DNA of 64,000 nt from Paraburkholderia sartisoli (GCF_900107685.1 NZ_FNRQ01000014.1:1-64000), one strand, 5' to 3'; counted from the first letter of the stretch, positions 1 through 8,800 are shown. A program made the numbers and translations. The notes: a model not told the origin generated them from the letters alone.

Positions 1-78
1 CCGAACAGGACCGTGAAACGACTCCACGCCGATGATAGTGCGGATTGCCCGTGTGAAAGTAGGTAATCGTCAGGCTCC
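1..78 (+). rRNA. rrf: 5S ribosomal RNA, 3' part (truncated by window start)
   Basis: The first ~78 bases follow the 3' two thirds of bacterial 5S rRNA. The conserved stretch around CCGAAC, then GTGAAACG, then the GCCGATGATAGTG segment and the closing GTCAGGCTCC strand are all in the right order and spacing. The 5' part lies outside the window. A strong intrinsic terminator follows directly, as expected at the end of an rRNA operon transcribed left to right. The exact 3' end is set by analogy with E. coli 5S and could differ by a few bases. Confidence 0.9.
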
Positions 79-88
79 CCAGCAGCAA

Positions 89-121
89 CAGAAACCCCAC
101 CCCCTAAAGGTGGGGTTTCTG
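89..121 (+). terminator. Intrinsic terminator of the rRNA operon
   Basis: A perfect 13-bp inverted repeat (89-101 with 109-121) encloses a 7-base loop; the arms read CAGAAACCCCACC and GGTGGGGTTTCTG. It sits 10 bases after the 5S rRNA 3' end. The U-rich part lies inside the 3' arm (GTTTCTG) rather than forming a long run after it. From 122 to 254 I see nothing further. Confidence 0.8.
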
Positions 122-254
122 CGTTTACGGCCATTACCTATTACGGCCCCCGGCCATCCATATAGCGTGGCCGACCTCAGGCCCCCTGCGGCAGGTCCAG
201 CCGGACGGCGCGGAGCCTCACCCTCCGCCCGCGTCTCCACCATCCCCCCTCAAC

Positions 255-1451
255 TCACCCCGCCCGCCCCAGATAGCGCTGCGACAGACGCACCCAGTAC
301 GTCGACCCAACCGGCAGAAGGGCATCGTTGAAATCATAGCTTGCGTTGTGAAGCATGCACGGACCGGCACCATGGCCGCTATCGCGATGGCCTCCGTCGC
401 CGTTGCCTAAAAATGCGTAGCATCCCGGCTTCGCCAGGAGCATGAAAGAGAAGTCTTCAGCGCCCATCGTCGGCTCGACGGAGTCGTTGACGTTTTCGGT
501 GCCCACGATCTCCTTCATTACCTCGGCGGCAAACTGGGTCTCTTCCGCGCTATTGATCGTCGGTGGGTAGTTTCGGTGGAAGGTGATCTTGACCGAGCAG
601 TCGTATGCCTCGGCCGTGCTTTCGGCGATCTTCCGGAGTCGGGTTTCGATCAGGTCAAGAGTTTGCGTCGTGAACGTGCGAACCGTGCCGCCAATCCACG
701 CAACGTCGGGTACGACGTTGGCTGCGTCACCGGCGTGAATCTGCGTGATCGACAGCACCGCCGTATCTAGCGGCTTTTTGTTTCGCGTAATGATGCTTTG
801 AAGTCCGCTAGCGATTTGAACGGCCGTAAAAACCGGGTCGCGTCCGTTGTGCGGCAGTGCCGCGTGCGAACCAACCCCTGTGATTTCAATGCGAAATTCG
901 TTGCTCGATGCCATGATCGGACCTTCAGTCACGCCGAAGTTCCCGGCCGGCATGCCTGGCCAGTTATGGATGCCGAAGACGGCATCGACAGGAAAACGGG
1001 TGAACAACCCGTCGTCGATCATCGCCTGAGCGCCGGCGCCGCCTTCTTCCGCAGGCTGGAAGATAAACACGATCGTGCCGTCGAAATCGCCATGTTCCGC
1101 GAGATATCGGGCCGCACCGAGCAGCATCGCCGTATGGCCGTCGTGGCCGCACGCGTGCATCTTTCCGTCATTGTGCGAGCGATGCTCGAAGGTATTCAGT
1201 TCGTGTACCGGCAACGCATCCATGTCGGCGCGCAAACCGACGGATCGCTCGCTCGTGCCGCGTTTCAGGACGCCCACCACTCCGGTTTTACCGAGGCCTC
1301 GATGCACTTCGATGCCCCAGGCGGTGAGATTTCTGGCCACGAGATCCGCAGTCTGGGTTTCCTCGTAACGCAGTTCGGGGTGCGCGTGAATCGTTCGTCG
1401 GAGAGTCTGGATTTCGCCGTGGGCGGCCTGGATTTCCGGGATGAGTTTCAT
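255..1451 (-). CDS. M20-family amidohydrolase (hippurate hydrolase / N-acyl amino acid amidohydrolase type)
   Basis: A 398-residue cytoplasmic metallopeptidase of the M20D group, which removes acyl groups from N-acyl amino acids such as hippurate. The metal site is visible: RADMDAL around residues 74-80, HACGHDGH at 99-106 with the binding Cys/His, FQPAEEG at 131-137 with the catalytic Glu, and a late GAEDFSF motif. A dimerisation domain lies between the two catalytic halves. Length is normal for HipO/AmaA-like enzymes. The start ATG at 1451 is the natural one, next to a divergent oxidoreductase gene. The true substrate (hippurate, acetyl amino acids, indole-acetyl amino acids) cannot be told from sequence. 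Confidence 0.9.
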   Translation of the reverse strand: MKLIPEIQAAHGEIQTLRRTIHAHPELRYEETQTADLVARNLTAWGIEVHRGLGKTGVVGVLKRGTSERSVGLRADMDALPVHELNTFEHRSHNDGKMHACGHDGHTAMLLGAARYLAEHGDFDGTIVFIFQPAEEGGAGAQAMIDDGLFTRFPVDAVFGIHNWPGMPAGNFGVTEGPIMASSNEFRIEITGVGSHAALPHNGRDPVFTAVQIASGLQSIITRNKKPLDTAVLSITQIHAGDAANVVPDVAWIGGTVRTFTTQTLDLIETRLRKIAESTAEAYDCSVKITFHRNYPPTINSAEETQFAAEVMKEIVGTENVNDSVEPTMGAEDFSFMLLAKPGCYAFLGNGDGGHRDSGHGAGPCMLHNASYDFNDALLPVGSTYWVRLSQRYLGRAG

Positions 1452-1621
1452 GGTCGTGAGTGCGTCATTGGCTGCAAGTCGCTCGAGGCGGGACGCCCGA
1501 GCCCGGATCGGACCATTCTACGCCGAACGGCCTTTTTGGCAGAACGCCGCCGCCGCCGCGCTGTGAACGTAATAAAATTACACATTGCCTAGCAGACGCC
1601 TCTCTTCTTCCCGGATTCCCG

Positions 1622-3700
1622 ATGAACGCTCCCGCCGAATTTCGCCGTGCAGTTTGTCCGCACGATTGCCCGGATACCTGCGCAATGCGCGTAACCGTCG
1701 AAAACGGCGAGGCGATCAAGGTGACGGGCGATCCCGACCATCCGCCGACGCAGGGTGTCCTCTGTGCGAAGGTCAGTCGCTATGCGGAACGGGTGCATCA
1801 CCCGCAGCGGTTGACGACGCCGATGAAGCGCGTCGGCCGCAAAGGCGAAGGCCGGTTTGAGCCGATCAGTTGGGATGAGGCGTTCAAGCTGGCTGGCGCG
1901 CGTCTGTCCGAAATCGCGCAACGCGCGCCGGAATCAATCGTGCCTTACAGCTATGCCGGCACGATGGGTCTTGTGCAGGGCGACAGCATCGCGCAGCGGT
2001 TCTTTCACAAGCTGGGCGCCTCGCGACTCGACCGGACGATCTGCGCGGCCGCCGGCGCGGCGGGCCTCAAATATACGTATGGCGCGAGCCTCGGCATGCT
2101 CACGGAGTTTTTCGAAGAGAGCGAGCTGATCCTGATCTGGGGTTCCAATCCAATCGCCTCGAACCTGCATTTCTGGACGCGCGCGCAGGAAGCGAAGCGC
2201 CGTGGCGCAAGGCTCGTCGCGATCGATCCATATCGCTCGCTCACGGCCGAAAAGTGTCATCAGCACATTGCCCTGAAACCCGGTACAGACGCCGCTTTGG
2301 CGCTCGGCATGATGCACGTGCTCATCCGGGAAAACCTTCTCGACCGCGACTACATCGATGCACATACGCTCGGTTTCGACGAGCTGGCCGGCCGTGCTGC
2401 GGCGTATCCGCCGGCGCGCGCCGCGAAGATCTGCGGTATCGATGAGCAGGTCATCGTCGATCTCGCGCTTCTTTACGGGCGTACCCAAAAAGCGGCGATC
2501 CGCCTCAACTACGGTATGCAGCGGGTGCGTGGCGGTGGCAACGCGGTTCGCGCTATCGCCTGCCTGCCGTCGCTGACCGGCGCCTGGCGCGACCGCGCGG
2601 GCGGGTTGCTGCTGTCGTCGTCGGGCTGGACGCCGGTCAATTCGCACGCACTCGAGCGACCCGATCTGATTCCGGGCGGGCCGCAGAAGCAGCCGCGCAT
2701 CATCAATATGAACGCGATCGGCGATGCACTTACCCATCCCGGCGATGCCCGGTTCGGTCCGAAAATCGAGGCGATTGTGGTCTACAACTCGAACCCGGTC
2801 GCCGTGGCGCCCGATTCGGAAAAGGTCGCCGCAGGATTCGCACGCGACGATCTCTTCACGATCGTGCTTGAACACTTCCAGACCGACACGGCCGATTACG
2901 CCGATCTGCTGCTGCCGGCCACGACGCAACTCGAGCATCTGGATGTACACAAGTCATATGGGCACACGCACGTCATGGCCAACCTGCCGGCAATTGCGCC
3001 GGTCGGCGACGCGCGTCCGAACACGGAAATTTTCCGCGGGATCGCGCGGGCCATGGCGCTCGAAGAGCCGGCTCTGTACGAAAGCGACGAAGCCGTCGCG
3101 GCTGGCGCGTTCCGCTGGGACGATGCGGCGCTCAAGGGTTCGAACTGGGAATCGCTCAAAACCGCTGGATGGGTGAAACTGAATCTGCCCGATGCGCCGC
3201 TCGCTGAAGGCGCGTTCCGCACACCGTCCGGCAAGTGCGAGTTCTTCAGCGCACGGCTCGCGCAGGAAGGACTCGATCCGTTGCCCGATTATCTGCCGCC
3301 GTACGAATCCGCCGACGGCGCGCCGGAGCTCGCCGCGCGCTTTCCGCTGGCGATGATCTCGCCGCCGTCGCGCAATTTCCTCAACAGCACATTTGTGAAC
3401 GTCGAGAGCCTTCGCTCCACCGAAGGCGAACCGCACCTCGACATTCACCCATCCGACGCACTGGGCCGTGACGTTCACGACGGCGATCTGGTGCGCATCT
3501 TCAACGACCGCGGCTCCATGCAGGCGCGCGCCCGTGTGACGGAGCGGGCTCGCGAAGGTCTCGTCGTCGGTCTGTCGATCTGGTGGAAGAAGCTTGCGCC
3601 AGATGGGCGTAACGCCAATCAGGTCACGAGTCAGGCGCTGACCGATCTCGGCGGTTCCGCCACCTTCTACGATTGTCTGGTCGAAGTCGAGCGCGCGTAA
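1622..3700 (+). CDS. Molybdopterin-dependent oxidoreductase (formate dehydrogenase / anaerobic dehydrogenase family)
   Basis: A 692-residue member of the DMSO reductase superfamily that binds bis-molybdopterin guanine dinucleotide. The N-terminus carries an iron-sulfur ligand set (Cys12, Cys16, Cys20 and Cys48, C-x3-C-x3-C-x27-C), followed by the large molybdopterin domain and a C-terminal dinucleotide-binding domain. I chose the ATG at 1622 because the family N-terminus begins just before the first cysteine; an open frame reaches back to 1460. No Tat signal is visible, so it is probably cytoplasmic. It stands alone with no obvious electron-transfer subunits, so its substrate is unknown. Confidence 0.88.
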   Translation: MNAPAEFRRAVCPHDCPDTCAMRVTVENGEAIKVTGDPDHPPTQGVLCAKVSRYAERVHHPQRLTTPMKRVGRKGEGRFEPISWDEAFKLAGARLSEIAQRAPESIVPYSYAGTMGLVQGDSIAQRFFHKLGASRLDRTICAAAGAAGLKYTYGASLGMLTEFFEESELILIWGSNPIASNLHFWTRAQEAKRRGARLVAIDPYRSLTAEKCHQHIALKPGTDAALALGMMHVLIRENLLDRDYIDAHTLGFDELAGRAAAYPPARAAKICGIDEQVIVDLALLYGRTQKAAIRLNYGMQRVRGGGNAVRAIACLPSLTGAWRDRAGGLLLSSSGWTPVNSHALERPDLIPGGPQKQPRIINMNAIGDALTHPGDARFGPKIEAIVVYNSNPVAVAPDSEKVAAGFARDDLFTIVLEHFQTDTADYADLLLPATTQLEHLDVHKSYGHTHVMANLPAIAPVGDARPNTEIFRGIARAMALEEPALYESDEAVAAGAFRWDDAALKGSNWESLKTAGWVKLNLPDAPLAEGAFRTPSGKCEFFSARLAQEGLDPLPDYLPPYESADGAPELAARFPLAMISPPSRNFLNSTFVNVESLRSTEGEPHLDIHPSDALGRDVHDGDLVRIFNDRGSMQARARVTERAREGLVVGLSIWWKKLAPDGRNANQVTSQALTDLGGSATFYDCLVEVERA

Positions 3701-3745
3701 TTCCGGCGCGCTGACGCGCACGGAAAGGTCGTCGACAACCCGGCC

Positions 3746-3765
3746 GAACCGTCTGGCGACGGTTC
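3746..3765 (+). terminator. Hairpin after the molybdopterin oxidoreductase gene, no U-tract
   Basis: Perfect 8-bp stem GAACCGTC / GACGGTTC with a TGGC loop, between the oxidoreductase stop (3700) and fadD. It lacks a T-run, so it is a weak terminator or an RNA-stabilising hairpin at best. Confidence 0.35.
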
Positions 3766-3871
3766 GAGGGTCACGTCTAACCCGGGTTTCTTTCGAGAAA
3801 AACGACAGAGTGTGCATGCTAGGATGCGTGTTTTAGCACGACCATTCGAAAATACAGGGAGACGACGCCGC

Positions 3872-5545
3872 ATGGACAAAATCTGGCTGAAATCATATCC
3901 GCCCGGCGTTCCAGCTGAGATCGATCCGACGCAGTACACGTCGGTTGCCGATCTGCTCGAGGAGAGTTTCCGCGAGCACCGGGCAAAGCCGGCTTTCGCC
4001 TGCATGGGCAAGGCAATCAGCTACGGTACGCTCGACGATCTGTCGCGCAGGCTTGGCGCCTGGTTCCAGTCGAAGGGCCTTGCGCGCGGCGCGCGCATCG
4101 CCATCATGATGCCGAACGTGCTGCAATATCCGGTCGCCATCGCGGCGATCCTGCGTGCGGGCTATGTCGTCGTGAACGTGAACCCGCTTTACACGCCCCG
4201 CGAACTCGAACATCAACTCAGGGACAGCGGCGCCGAAGCCATCATCATCCTCGAAAACTTCGCGAACACGTTGCAGGCGGTTGTCGGCCATACGTCGGTG
4301 AAGCACGTGGTGGTCGCGGCGATGGGCGATCTGATGGGCGCGAAGGGGATGCTCGTCAATTTCGTCGTGCGGCGCGTGAAGAAGATGGTGCCGGCATGGA
4401 GTCTGCCCGGTCACGTCCGGTTCAACGATGCTGTCGCCGAAGGTGGTCGTCAGGCGTTCAAGGCCGTACAGCAGGGCCCCGAAGACGTCGCGTTTCTCCA
4501 GTACACGGGCGGCACGACGGGTGTCGCGAAGGGCGCGACACTCACGCACCGCAATCTCGTCGCGAACGTTCTGCAGTCGCATGAATGGATGGACCCGGGG
4601 CGCCACGGCCGCGGCGATATCGACCAGTTTGTCACCGTGGTCGCGCTGCCGCTGTATCACGTGTTCGCGCTGACCGTGTGCGGCCTGCTGACGATCCGTA
4701 CCGGTGGCCTTGGCGTGCTTATTCCGAATCCGCGCGACATTGGCGGCATGATCAAGTCGTTGCGCGGCTACGCAATCACGACGATTCCGGCCGTGAACAC
4801 GCTGTACAACGCGCTGCTGAATCACCCGGATTTTTCACAGCTCGATTTTTCGAAGCTCATCACCGCGAACGGCGGCGGCATGGCCGTTCAGGAGGCGGTC
4901 GCGAAACGCTGGTTCGAGAAGACGAACACGCCGATCGTCGAGGGTTACGGATTGTCGGAAACCTCGCCGTGCGTCACGTGCAATCCGGTGACGGTGACCG
5001 AATACAGCGGCACGATCGGTTTGCCGTTGCCGTCGACGGAAGTTTCGATCCGCGACGACGACGGCAACGAAGTGCCGCTCGGCCAGCCCGGTGAAATCTG
5101 CATCCGCGGCCCGCAGGTGATGGCCGGCTACTGGAACCGGCCGGACGAAACGGCGAAGGTCATGACCGCGGACGGGTTCTTCAAATCGGGCGATGTCGGC
5201 GTGATGAACGAGCGGGGCTTCGTGAAGATCGTCGATCGCAAGAAGGACATGATCCTGGTGTCCGGTTTCAACGTCTATCCGAACGAGATCGAGGATGTCG
5301 TCGCGAAGCATCCGGGCGTCTTCGAGGTCGCGGCGGTCGGCATGCCCGACGAGCGTTCGGGCGAAGCGGTCAAGCTCTTCATCGTCAAGAAGGACCCGGC
5401 GCTCACCGACGACGATCTGTTCGCCTTCTGCAAGACACAACTGACGGGGTACAAGCGTCCGAAGCTCATCGAGTTTCGCACCGAGTTGCCGAAGAGCAAT
5501 GTCGGCAAGATACTGCGGCGCGAGTTGCGCGACGGGCGGGTTTGA
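3872..5545 (+). CDS. fadD: Long-chain fatty acid-CoA ligase (FadD-type)
   Basis: A 557-residue AMP-binding enzyme that activates long-chain fatty acids to acyl-CoA in two steps (acyl-adenylate, then thioester) for beta-oxidation; E. coli FadD is 561 residues. The P-loop-like motif TGGTTGVAKG lies near residue 212, the VEGYGLSETSP motif follows, and the C-terminus has the DRKKDMI hinge and the K in SNVGKILRREL used in adenylation. Start at ATG 3872 matches the family N-terminus (MDKIWLKSYP); the frame is open upstream to 3812. It is closed by a very strong terminator. Substrate chain length is inferred from the family only. Confidence 0.9.
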   Translation: MDKIWLKSYPPGVPAEIDPTQYTSVADLLEESFREHRAKPAFACMGKAISYGTLDDLSRRLGAWFQSKGLARGARIAIMMPNVLQYPVAIAAILRAGYVVVNVNPLYTPRELEHQLRDSGAEAIIILENFANTLQAVVGHTSVKHVVVAAMGDLMGAKGMLVNFVVRRVKKMVPAWSLPGHVRFNDAVAEGGRQAFKAVQQGPEDVAFLQYTGGTTGVAKGATLTHRNLVANVLQSHEWMDPGRHGRGDIDQFVTVVALPLYHVFALTVCGLLTIRTGGLGVLIPNPRDIGGMIKSLRGYAITTIPAVNTLYNALLNHPDFSQLDFSKLITANGGGMAVQEAVAKRWFEKTNTPIVEGYGLSETSPCVTCNPVTVTEYSGTIGLPLPSTEVSIRDDDGNEVPLGQPGEICIRGPQVMAGYWNRPDETAKVMTADGFFKSGDVGVMNERGFVKIVDRKKDMILVSGFNVYPNEIEDVVAKHPGVFEVAAVGMPDERSGEAVKLFIVKKDPALTDDDLFAFCKTQLTGYKRPKLIEFRTELPKSNVGKILRRELRDGRV

Positions 5546-5596
5546 AGCGGTGAGGTAGTCGCGCCCGCCCGCGGCATCGGCGCATCGACGTGGGAC

Positions 5597-5635
5597 AAAA
5601 CGGCTCGACAGGCATGTGCCTGTCGAGCCGTTTTT
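5597..5635 (+). terminator. Strong intrinsic terminator after fadD
   Basis: CGGCTCGACAGGCA (5601-5614) pairs perfectly with 5617-5630 around a 2-base turn, flanked by AAAA before and TTTTT after. The symmetric A and T runs allow it to work in both directions between the convergent fadD and porin genes. Confidence 0.9.
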
Positions 5636-5724
5636 CGTCGCCGCGCGATTCGGTGAGCTTGCCGGCTGCGATCGGGTCGCCAGTGCCGCACAACGCGTCA
5701 TGACGGAGACCACAGGGCACAAAA

Positions 5725-5746
5725 AAAGGCGCCCGAAGGCGCCTTT
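5725..5746 (-). terminator. Intrinsic terminator of the porin gene
   Basis: On the minus strand AAAGGCGCC pairs with GGCGCCTTT around a UUCG tetraloop and runs into further Ts (5721-5724 complement). It lies 28 bases after the porin stop codon. Confidence 0.9.
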
Positions 5747-5773
5747 GAGGTAAACAGCTTCTTTTACGACTTA

Positions 5774-6961
5774 TTAGAACTTGTGACGGATACCGACGCG
5801 AGCCGTGAACTGGTTCTGGTTCGACGAGCCCGTCAGGCCGTTGATGCCTGCCTTTGCGCTCACAACGTTACCCAATTGGTCCAGCGTGTCGCCCAGAGCG
5901 TGCTGGTACACACCCGTCACGTACACGTCGGTGCGCTTCGACAGGAAGTAGTCGACGCCGACTGCGCCCTGGTGGTATTGGGCTCGCGATCCGCCACCGA
6001 TGTCCGCGCCGCGCGTGTAGTCATACGCTGCGCCGATCAGCAGTGCCGGGGTCAACTGGTACTTGAAGTTGACTTCCGCGTTGTTGAACGTAACCGACTG
6101 ACCCTTGTACGGCGATGTGAACGAAGCGCCCAGATTTGCGAAGCGGACGTTCGAATACGTCAGGCCGAGCGTTGCCGCGCCGAACGTGTACGCGCCGCCA
6201 GCGCCGATAACCTGGTAGGTGTTAGCCGATGCGAAACCTTCGTACACCGGCGAGGCCACTGCGTAGTTCGAAAGGGAGGTGCCCGTGTTCGATGCGATCG
6301 TGCCACCGTTGTTGAACAGGCCGCCCGAAGCTGCAGGCGTACGTGCGTTCAGGTAACCAGCGCCGAGAACGAGAGGACCGTTCGCGTAGCCAGCGCCCAA
6401 CGACCAGATCTGGTTGCCGGAGAAATCACCTGCCTTGCCGCCGAAGCTGTACGTGCCGCCAAACGTCAGGCCGTTGTAGTTCTTGCTCGCGAACTTGACG
6501 GTGTTGTTCGTACGGTAAGCGTTGTTGAAGTTGTCGAGGTCACCCGGGTGAGCCGCGATGTAGCCGCCCCACTGGTCGCCGGCTTCCAGCGGACCGACGT
6601 AGTCGACGACGGAGTCGTACTGACGACCCAGCGTGACCGTGCCGAACTGGCTCGACAGACCGACGTAAGCCTGGCGACCGAACATCAGACCGCCTTGACC
6701 CAGCTTGCCGTTGTTCACGTCAAAACCGTTTTCGAGCACGAAGATGGCCTTCAGCCCGCCACCCAGATCTTCCGTGCCGCGCAGACCGAAACGGCTGCCT
6801 TGAAGCACGCCGCTCGACAGGTTGTACAGGTGCTTGCCACCCGAATTCGTGTTGATGTTGAAACCTTCATCAATAATGCCGTACAGGGTCACGCTGCTCT
6901 GTGCATGAGCGACGCCCGCAAACGTGCCTAGCGCTGCCAGAGCGAGAAGCGACTTTTTCAT
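5774..6961 (-). CDS. Gram-negative general porin (trimeric OmpC/Omp32-like beta-barrel)
   Basis: A 395-residue precursor of an outer-membrane diffusion channel. It begins with a classic Sec signal peptide (MKKSLLALAALGTFAGVAHA, cleavage before QSS), followed by alternating beta-strand segments rich in aromatic and glycine residues. It ends in the phenylalanine (GIRHKF) that the BAM machinery recognises. I set the start at 6961 because the signal peptide and a GGAGA ribosome site define it; the open frame extends to 7198. It has its own terminator and faces away from coq7. Beta-proteobacterial genomes carry many such paralogues, so ion selectivity cannot be assigned. Confidence 0.93.
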   Translation of the reverse strand: MKKSLLALAALGTFAGVAHAQSSVTLYGIIDEGFNINTNSGGKHLYNLSSGVLQGSRFGLRGTEDLGGGLKAIFVLENGFDVNNGKLGQGGLMFGRQAYVGLSSQFGTVTLGRQYDSVVDYVGPLEAGDQWGGYIAAHPGDLDNFNNAYRTNNTVKFASKNYNGLTFGGTYSFGGKAGDFSGNQIWSLGAGYANGPLVLGAGYLNARTPAASGGLFNNGGTIASNTGTSLSNYAVASPVYEGFASANTYQVIGAGGAYTFGAATLGLTYSNVRFANLGASFTSPYKGQSVTFNNAEVNFKYQLTPALLIGAAYDYTRGADIGGGSRAQYHQGAVGVDYFLSKRTDVYVTGVYQHALGDTLDQLGNVVSAKAGINGLTGSSNQNQFTARVGIRHKF

Positions 6962-7111
6962 CGAATAATCTCCAAGGAAATACGAATCTTTTATTGCAAG
7001 GCGAATATTTGTCGTGCTTGGCTGCCTTGATGTAACTTCGCGAGAAGTTGCACGTAATGTAACAAAACGACCTACCTGCACAAAGGAAAAGCCGACCGTC
7101 CGGTAACCTCC

Positions 7112-7140
7112 TGTTTCGTTTACGCAACATGAGCTAAAAT
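7112..7140 (+). promoter_or_regulatory. Candidate promoter for coq7
   Basis: TAAAAT at 7135-7140 is a good -10 element, with only a weak TGTTTC 17 bases upstream. It lies 112 bases before the coq7 start, in the divergent interval 6962-7252 that must also hold the porin promoter. Confidence 0.35.
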
Positions 7141-7252
7141 GCCGGGTTATCCCCGCTTTTGGGGTTCTGCAAAAACGTGTTTTGTCGTGCAAAGACAAAG
7201 CCTTACAAAGCTTGGCGCTCTTCCGTGGTGCAAGCTTTCGAGGGAGGCCTGG

Positions 7253-7894
7253 ATGACGCTTGATGAGTTGATTACCGAGCTTGACCGGGGGTTACGTTCG
7301 ATCACGGGCGTGTCGCGGATGTCGCGTCCCGTCCCGCTTCCGCCGGTTGCCGCGGACGATCATCTGGCTGCCGTCGAAATGTCGCCGGCCGAACGTGCGC
7401 ATGCCGCGGGTCTGATGCGCGTCAATCATGTCGGTGAGGTGTGCGCCCAGGCGCTGTATCAGGCGCAAAAGCTCGCCACCCGCTCGCCCGCGTTGAAGGA
7501 AGCGTTCGAGCATGCCGCCCGCGAAGAAGAGGATCACCTTGCGTGGACGTCGCGCCGTCTGGAGGCGCTCGATTCACGTCCGAGCCTGCTCAATCCGCTC
7601 TGGTATGCGGGCTCACTCGCGCTGGGTCTCGTGGCGGGTCGTTTCGGCGATCGCGTGAGCCTCGGCTTCATGGCCGAAACCGAAAAGCAGGTGGAGCACC
7701 ACCTTGACGGCCATCTGGCGCAGTTGCCGGAAGCCGATCGCGAATCGCGCGCCATCGTCGAGCAGATGCGCATCGATGAAGCCGCGCACGGCAAGGCCGC
7801 GATAGATGCGGGCGGTATCGACCTGCCGTTTCCCGCGCGTGCGCTGATGCGCGCTGCTTCGAAAATCATGACACGTACCGCGTATTACGTTTAA
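7253..7894 (+). CDS. coq7: 2-polyprenyl-3-methyl-6-methoxy-1,4-benzoquinone hydroxylase
   Basis: A 213-residue di-iron monooxygenase of ubiquinone biosynthesis, which adds the last ring hydroxyl before final methylation. The ferritin-like four-helix core is visible with iron ligands Glu62 (GEVCAQ), Glu92 and His95 (EEEDHLAW), a central Glu, and a second E-x-x-H near residue 176 (IDEAAHG). Start at ATG 7253 is preceded by GAGGGAGG at good distance; upstream codons to 7139 look non-coding. It stands alone between the porin and the dcw cluster. The CoQ ring-hydroxylation role fits the octaprenyl diphosphate synthase encoded at 44417-45409. Confidence 0.92.
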   Translation: MTLDELITELDRGLRSITGVSRMSRPVPLPPVAADDHLAAVEMSPAERAHAAGLMRVNHVGEVCAQALYQAQKLATRSPALKEAFEHAAREEEDHLAWTSRRLEALDSRPSLLNPLWYAGSLALGLVAGRFGDRVSLGFMAETEKQVEHHLDGHLAQLPEADRESRAIVEQMRIDEAAHGKAAIDAGGIDLPFPARALMRAASKIMTRTAYYV

Positions 7895-8133
7895 TCCCAC
7901 TGGCGGAACGGCGCGCGACGCGTCGCTCCGCTTCATCGCTGGTGATCCGCGCTTTTCTTCCTCTCAGTTTGCTTACGTGCCGCGCCTTTCCCCCTCGCTT
8001 TTCAAGTATCACCTTCACTTGTCGCAGTAGCTCGTTCATTTATAACGATTTTCTGTTTTAGATGTGACGTGAGCATGTGGCGCTAAGTCCTTGTTCTAGC
8101 AAACAAAATTCCTCGAAAAAGCGTGTTTCTCCC
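7895..8133. other. Intergenic, nothing recognised
   Basis: The stretch between coq7 and the mraZ promoter holds no convincing gene. A palindrome GCGACGCGTCGC lies near 7907-7918 but has no T-run. The second half becomes AT-rich and leads into the mraZ promoter. Confidence 0.5.
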
Positions 8134-8160
8134 TTGACCCGTGTTTAGCGTTCCTCTAAA
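8134..8160 (+). promoter_or_regulatory. Probable dcw cluster promoter (Pmra)
   Basis: TTGACC (8134-8139) and TCTAAA (8155-8160) lie 15 bases apart. Both are near-consensus sigma-70 boxes and immediately precede the MraZ-type repeats. The spacer is slightly short, so the exact -10 may be shifted by a base or two. Confidence 0.5.
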
Positions 8161-8195
8161 GTGGGAGACAGTGTGAGAAAGTGTACATTTGTGTG
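8158..8195 (+). promoter_or_regulatory. MraZ operator: four GTG repeats at 10-base spacing
   Basis: GTGGG, GTGTG, GTGTA and GTGTG begin at 8161, 8171, 8181 and 8191, exactly one helical turn apart. Two carry the AAAGTG box known for MraZ (at 8158 and 8178). In other bacteria the MraZ ring binds such spaced repeats next to its own promoter and represses the cluster. The position just after the -10 element fits autoregulation by the mraZ product encoded downstream. Confidence 0.75.
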
Positions 8196-8263
8196 ATTTA
8201 CCAGTTAATTTCGGGTAAATTTTCGAGATCACGCGGGCGTCGTTCAACGTCCGGCAGGTTAGG

Positions 8264-8340
8264 GCGCCAAAGCGTCAACTCTGGTTAACCGCAAAAATTT
8301 GCATGGGACCAGAGTAGCGCGCTAAAGCGCGGACTCTGGT
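8264..8340 (+). promoter_or_regulatory. mraZ leader with alternative, mutually exclusive hairpins
   Basis: An imperfect 22-base direct repeat (8264-8285 and 8319-8340, 18 of 22 identical) ends in ACTCTGGT. Between the copies lies ACCAGAGT (8308-8315), which can pair perfectly with either one. The first pairing encloses a small GCAAA/TTTGC stem. The second encloses CGCGC TAAA GCGCG and ends four bases before the purine-rich ribosome site of mraZ. The two folds cannot form together on one RNA. Confidence 0.5.
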
Positions 8341-8356
8341 CGACAGGAGAGCAGAA

Positions 8357-8785
8357 GTGTTCCAAGGGGCGTCGGCGCTCACTCTCGATGCGAAAGGACG
8401 GATGTCGGTTCCGTCCCGCTATCGCGAAGCGCTGCAAGGGCAGGCAGAAGGCCGGGTGACGATCACCAAGCACCCGGACGGCTGCCTGTTGCTCTTTCCA
8501 CGCCCTGAATGGGAGGTCTTCCGCGCGAAGATCGCCGCGCTGCCGATGGACGCGCACTGGTGGCGCCGGATTTTCCTCGGCAACGCGTCGGACGTCGATC
8601 TCGATGGCGCGGGCCGCGTGCTGGTTTCGCCCGAATTGCGGATGGCGGCCATGCTGGAAAAGGAAGTGATGTTGCTCGGCATGGGCAGCCACTTCGAGTT
8701 ATGGGATGCGCAGACCTATGCCGCGAAGGAACAGGCGGCAATGGCGCAAGGCATGCCCGATGCGTTGAAGAATTTCACGTTCTGA
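8357..8785 (+). CDS. mraZ: MraZ, transcriptional regulator of the dcw cluster
   Basis: A 142-residue protein made of two tandem SpoVT/AbrB-like swapped-hairpin domains. It forms ring-shaped oligomers that bind spaced GTG repeats and repress the division and cell wall cluster. The first residues FQGASALTLDAKGRMSVPSRYR are the family signature in pieces (DAKGR, PSRYR), and the second domain has DLDGAGRVLVSPELR-like residues. It starts with GTG at 8357 behind AGGAGAG. First gene of the cluster, 15 bases before rsmH. A matching operator lies at 8158-8195, so it is likely autoregulated. Confidence 0.95.
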   Translation: MFQGASALTLDAKGRMSVPSRYREALQGQAEGRVTITKHPDGCLLLFPRPEWEVFRAKIAALPMDAHWWRRIFLGNASDVDLDGAGRVLVSPELRMAAMLEKEVMLLGMGSHFELWDAQTYAAKEQAAMAQGMPDALKNFTF

Positions 8786-8800
8786 TCGCGGTTTACATAT

